Made by a program: the position numbers and the translations under genes
Notes under the pieces: generated by a model
What the model saw: only the letters and a program-made list of their open reading frames with translations
What the model was told of the DNA's origin: nothing
Database searches by the model: none
Shown here: piece by piece, positions 61,263-64,000 of the stretch
How the letters are laid out: each line of letters starts with the position of its first letter
Position numbering within the stretch: the stretch's first letter is position 1
NCBI GenBank assembly: GCA_020634625.1
Contig: JACKBJ010000014.1
Coordinates: 28,673 to 92,672, forward strand
Reading direction: 5' to 3'
Source of the DNA: Caldilineae bacterium
GTDB lineage: Bacteria > Chloroflexota > Anaerolineae > Epilineales > Epilineaceae
Length of the DNA stretch: 64,000 nucleotides

Positions 61263-61566
61263 GGCCGAAGCCGGGCTCTTCGTGCAGCGGAACGACGAAG
61301 TCGACGCCGGCCGCCTCGAGGCGCGCCTGCTCCGACACGACGTCTTCCACCAGGAAGTTGAAGAGCACCCGCTGGGGCTCCTTCGTCGCTCCGACGACTT
61401 CGCTGTGGCCTTCGATGATCAGGGCGATGAAGCTGCCCGAGCCGGCCCGGAAGGCGCCGGGGGCGACGTCGTCGGCCGCAGAGAGACCGATCGTGTCCCG
61501 GTAGAACGCGATGAGGCGCTCCGGATCCTCGCTGTTGAGGCTGACGACGAACTGATTGACCTGCAT
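61201..61566 (-). CDS. VOC-family (glyoxalase/bleomycin resistance-like) protein
   Basis: A 121-residue VOC protein: FVVSLNSEDPERLIAFYRDTIGLS, VLFNFLVEDVVSEQARLEAAGVDFV and TFVDPDGNYGQLLEMRG, the beta-alpha-beta-beta-beta modules of the fold with terminal E for the metal site. ATG 61566 has AGGAG upstream. The substrate is unknown. It is convergent with, and overlaps, the ICMT-like gene by ~60 bp. Lower-GC DNA begins immediately upstream. Confidence 0.85.
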   Translation of the reverse strand: MQVNQFVVSLNSEDPERLIAFYRDTIGLSAADDVAPGAFRAGSGSFIALIIEGHSEVVGATKEPQRVLFNFLVEDVVSEQARLEAAGVDFVVPLHEEPGFGLISTFVDPDGNYGQLLEMRG

Positions 61567-61661
61567 GACGGAGTCGCTCCTTGTGCCGAGCCGCTCGAGA
61601 TCGAGCGCTCGGACCGATGGTTCTCGGGCAGGTGTTCTGCCTATCCCGGGTGAGCAGCACT

Positions 61662-62039
61662 TCACCCTTCCACTGTTCCCTCGTGACGCGTACCAATCTC
61701 TATCCGTGCTTTCAGCTCGCTACGCATTTCCTCCAAGGTGTGTATCGCCTCGAATCTATCCGCGTCGACCGCAAGCATAACCCCACTCTCCATAACCGCA
61801 AACGGCACCCCCTCATGTGGCCCGTCAGGCAGATAACCTCCCTGGTACTTGGAGTCGACCATCGTCGATCCTGCCTTGAACATATATACCACCTCGTCTG
61901 GTCTTCCCTCACGCTGAGATAGACTCACAACGAAAGCCCAATCCACAACACCTACCCGCTCTCCGTTAACTATAGCCTCTCGCCTAAACCCCCACGACCG
62001 ATGCTTCCTTGTCACTTTTGTGTAGCCAGTAATCAACAA
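61662..62039 (-). CDS. Orphan C-terminal part of the lipoprotein (frameshifted)
   Basis: A 125-residue frame beginning at TTG 62039, with no convincing SD. It overlaps the lipoprotein's 3' end by 56 bp in another frame. The sequence (EAIVNGERVGVVDWAFVVSLSQREGRPDEVVYMFKAGSTMVD.., HEGVPFAVMESGVMLAVDADRFEAIHTLEEMRSELKARIEIG) continues the upstream protein's beta-rich style. A single-base slip in the AAAA run at 62016-62019 would fuse it to the lipoprotein. A separate small gene is the alternative. Confidence 0.4.
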   Translation of the reverse strand: MLITGYTKVTRKHRSWGFRREAIVNGERVGVVDWAFVVSLSQREGRPDEVVYMFKAGSTMVDSKYQGGYLPDGPHEGVPFAVMESGVMLAVDADRFEAIHTLEEMRSELKARIEIGTRHEGTVEG

Positions 62040-62919
62040 CCTCTACCGCTGATGCTGGCACATAACCAAGATCAGAGCCTTCACCCACATTCATCACTGT
62101 CGTTATCTCGCCCCGCATGACCGCGCCTTCGTCAACTCGAAGCTCAGTCCCAATACCTTCAACAACATCGATCTCGCTTTCCAGGCCCTCGCAACGCCAC
62201 TCGCCCGCAATCGTGCCGTCGGCGCCATGCCGTTCCGCAATAACCTTGGCTCCAGTTGCGGCATCGACCCACACCAGAGCATATTCAGCTCCACCTTGTA
62301 ATGGAACAGTCACCTTCGCCATTTCGCGACCATTCATAACAACACCCTCTAATGACTCCACCACCCCTCTATTCAACGCGCTGATGAGTTCATCCTTGTC
62401 AAACGTGGTGGGAGGATGAAAGCCAACCAACCGAGTGGCAACATCTTTTCCAAGCACGATACCTTTGGGAATAGGCGCTTCAAACTCCACAATGGCAGCC
62501 ACACCACCACTTGGGTACCAATCAATCATTCGCCTTGAGGTGCGAGAAAACACCTGGTTCACTTCTCGTTCCCCGCCCGCTAGAATGTGTGTGGCTATTG
62601 CCGAAACACCGCCCTGGCCGTCAGAGCTGATCTCGAACTCGACACGGGATATTCTCCCCGTCGGTGGAAGACGTCGGCCGATGCACTGAACACGAAAGGG
62701 ATCACTGTTGAAACTCATGTCTCCTACAGCAACAACGCCTTGCGCACCCCGCTCCGCTTCTTTGTCGTCTTGGCGCTGTCCTTCCTCATCTACTCCAGCA
62801 TTCCTGGTCGACGTCTCGTCTTCCTGTGCTAGTTGACATCCGCCGATCATTGCGCCAATACTGAGTAACGCTACGACCAGCATTGGGATCCCAACACTTC
62901 CATCGTTCTTGGGTTTCAT
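61984..62919 (-). CDS. Lipoprotein of unknown function
   Basis: A 311-residue protein. Signal peptide KPKNDGSVGIPMLVVALLSIGAMIGGC with lipobox IGGC, then a low-complexity linker (QEDETSTRNAGVDEEGQRQDDKEAERG). The body is beta-rich with FEISSDGQGGVSAIATHILAGGEREVNQVF, GIVLGKDVATRLVGFHPPTTFDKDELISALNRGV, ALVWVDAATGAKVIAERHG. The last ~20 codons may not be native if the frame is shifted at 62016. GC is lower than the genome. It is next to a mini-element whose end is 19 bp upstream of the start. Confidence 0.65.
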   Translation of the reverse strand: MKPKNDGSVGIPMLVVALLSIGAMIGGCQLAQEDETSTRNAGVDEEGQRQDDKEAERGAQGVVAVGDMSFNSDPFRVQCIGRRLPPTGRISRVEFEISSDGQGGVSAIATHILAGGEREVNQVFSRTSRRMIDWYPSGGVAAIVEFEAPIPKGIVLGKDVATRLVGFHPPTTFDKDELISALNRGVVESLEGVVMNGREMAKVTVPLQGGAEYALVWVDAATGAKVIAERHGADGTIAGEWRCEGLESEIDVVEGIGTELRVDEGAVMRGEITTVMNVGEGSDLGYVPASAVEVVDYWLHKSDKEASVVGV

Positions 62920-62937
62920 ACTATTCTCCTAACACAT

Positions 62938-63229
62938 GTGCTCAGCCGGTCCCCAGCGACACACTTGCGTCGAGATACAATATCGCGAAGCGTAGCGCCA
63001 TGATACACCCGCTAACTGTGCACGGCATCGCCCCCAACAGCGGGCTTCGGAACTGGAGACCTGCTTCGGGACGGATCCGAGGCCGATCGCCGCTTCATCG
63101 CGTGCATCCTGAGGGTCGTCACGCCCTGCCGATGTCGCGGCGGGGTACCTTCGAGTTCCTCGTTCGCGCTCGGGAGGCACGCGTTCGTGGATCCAATGTC
63201 AACACCTACGAAGATTGTCCCACTTTCAC
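62938..63229 (+). mobile_element. Internally deleted IS66-derived mini-element (copy 3)
   Basis: About 292 bp, in the opposite orientation to the other two. On the plus strand it contains ATG 63000 with MIHPLTVHGIAP, a frame running without stop into the conserved IS66 tail (GTFEFLVRAREARVRGSN). The ends are GTGCTCAGCCGGTCCCCAGC (62938) and the degenerate GTCCCACTTTCAC near 63229. Most of the transposase is deleted. It lies directly next to the IS21 element. Confidence 0.6.
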
Positions 63230-63239
63230 CGATCTAGAA

Positions 63240-64000
63240 TGTCCCCTGAACGCCGACATGGATGTCCTCTGAACGACGGCGTCAGGTGGTCATCGGCACC
63301 TCCTCGGCGATGGGCGACTCGGCAGCGGCGGGAGCGGCAGACTGGGCCCGGCCGAGCAGGCCGGCCTTGCGCTTCTCCTTGAGCCGGTAGCTCTCGCCCT
63401 TGATGTTCAGCGTGGTGGCGTGGTGGAGCAGCCGGTCGAGGATGGCGGTAGCCAGGACGTGGTCGTTGAACACCTCGCCCCAGTCGACGAAGCTCTTGTT
63501 GCTGGTGACGATGGTGCTGGCGCGCTCGTAGCGACGGACCACGAGACGGAAGAAGAGGCTGGCCTCCTCTCGGTTGAGCGGCAGATAGCCGATCTCGTCG
63601 AGGATGAGCAGCTTGGGGTAGGTCAGTTGCTGCAGCACCCGCTCCAGCCGGTTCTCGCGTTTGGCACGGGTCAGGCGGGTCATGAGCGTCTCGAGCGTCA
63701 TGAAGCGCACGGTGTAACCCGCCTCGACCGCCTTGACCCCAAACGCAACGGCCAGATGCGTCTTCCCAACGCCCGGCGGGCCCAGGATGACGACGTTGCT
63801 GGCCCGCTCGACGAAGCCGCAGCCGGCCAGCTCGCGCAGTTGGCGACGGTCGAGAGAGGGCTGGAAGTCGACATCGAATTGCTCGAGGGTCTTGTGCCAA
63901 GGGAAACGGGCCTGGCGCAGGCGACTCTCGACGGTCCGCTGGAAGCGCCCGCGCCACTCGGCATCCAGGGCGCTGACCAGGAAGTCCTTGTAGTCCAGGT
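63240..64000 (-). mobile_element. IS21-family element, right part (cut by window)
   Basis: The element starts at about 63240 with TGTCCCCTGAACG, and a second copy (TGTCCTCTGAACG) lies at 63263. Such repeated terminal motifs beginning with TG are typical of IS21 ends. Its istB gene is at 63282-64000; the rest (istA, other end) is outside the window. Confidence 0.7.
63282..64000 (-). CDS. istB: IS21 helper ATPase IstB (5' end outside window)
   Basis: 239 residues are visible, beginning off the window (minus strand). Segments: FLVSALDAEWRGRFQRTVESRLRQARFPWHKTLEQFDVDFQPSLDRRQLREL, Walker A VVILGPPGVGKTHLAVAFG, Walker B KLLILDEIGYLPLNREEASLFF, sensor TIVTSNKSFVDWGEVFND and ATAILDRLLHHATTLNIKGESYRLKEKR. 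It loads the IstA transposase during IS21 movement. Stop at 63282. The C-terminal Ala/Pro tail (SAAPAAAESPIAEEVPMTT) is somewhat longer than average. Confidence 0.92.
   Translation of the reverse strand, partial: LDYKDFLVSALDAEWRGRFQRTVESRLRQARFPWHKTLEQFDVDFQPSLDRRQLRELAGCGFVERASNVVILGPPGVGKTHLAVAFGVKAVEAGYTVRFMTLETLMTRLTRAKRENRLERVLQQLTYPKLLILDEIGYLPLNREEASLFFRLVVRRYERASTIVTSNKSFVDWGEVFNDHVLATAILDRLLHHATTLNIKGESYRLKEKRKAGLLGRAQSAAPAAAESPIAEEVPMTT

Overview
The window is a high-GC bacterial chromosome segment that most resembles the phylum Chloroflexota (Anaerolineae/Ardenticatenia-like). The best clue is secreted proteins that carry Pro/Thr-rich linkers followed by a short 'YLPLV..R'-type tail (650-aa vWA protein at 56688-58640, 705-aa beta-propeller protein at 31223-33340, and 'IYLPDV' at the end of the 36121-37740 product). 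The assignment comes from protein style only. No rRNA or tRNA gene was recognised.

Layout. 0.2-2 kb: two small proteins, then an SRPBCC and a DinB-fold protein. 2.2-4.3 kb: a six-copy 22-bp palindromic tandem array and IS66-derived debris flanking a lipoprotein gene. 4.3-7.8 kb: a CPA2/TrkA-N antiporter, a DUF4386 membrane protein and an MDR oxidoreductase. 8-18.1 kb: a CmcI-type methyltransferase divergent from a tightly overlapping run of three GT-C glycosyltransferases and an LPG-synthase-type membrane protein, probably surface glycan or protein glycosylation. 18.2-24.2 kb: an ECF-like sigma factor, secreted proteins, and a ~225-bp duplication that includes a decayed copy of the 23260-24204 gene. 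24.3-31.1 kb: a CBS protein and a signalling module with a GAF/PAS histidine kinase divergent from an operon of NtrC-type activator, sigma-54 (with an inserted Cys4 zinc ribbon), an unknown protein and a PCMT. 

31.2-39.4 kb is an accessory zone, partly of lower GC, with secreted or lipoprotein genes interleaved with remnants of IS66, IS5 and an intact IS4-family element with perfect terminal repeats and a 9-bp target duplication. 39.4-41.7 kb: a secreted propeller protein. 41.7-52.1 kb (minus strand): a long co-directional run read NurA -> HerA -> SbcD/Mre11-like nuclease -> XseA -> XseB -> DUF4287 protein -> lipoprotein -> ABC ATPase -> two ABC-2 permeases. Its first five genes form a DNA-end-processing operon preceded by a near-consensus promoter. 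52.1-61.6 kb: housekeeping genes (propionyl-CoA synthetase-like ligase, M24 peptidase, REC-DUF3052 fusion, double-vWA protein, SPFH protein, Crp/Fnr regulator with a coupled leader peptide and a large palindrome, ICMT-like methyltransferase, VOC protein). 61.6-64 kb: a lower-GC lipoprotein locus with an apparent frameshift, a third IS66-derived mini-element, and an IS21 element cut by the window end.

Many genes overlap by 4 bp (ATGA/GTGA), so translational coupling is common. Several promoters resemble sigma-70 sites (TTGAC- / TATCAT or TAGAAT). The most noteworthy items are the NurA-HerA-nuclease-ExoVII operon, the sigma-54 module, the palindrome array, the coupled leader peptide before the Crp/Fnr gene, and a family of internally deleted IS66 elements that repeatedly sit beside genes for exported proteins.
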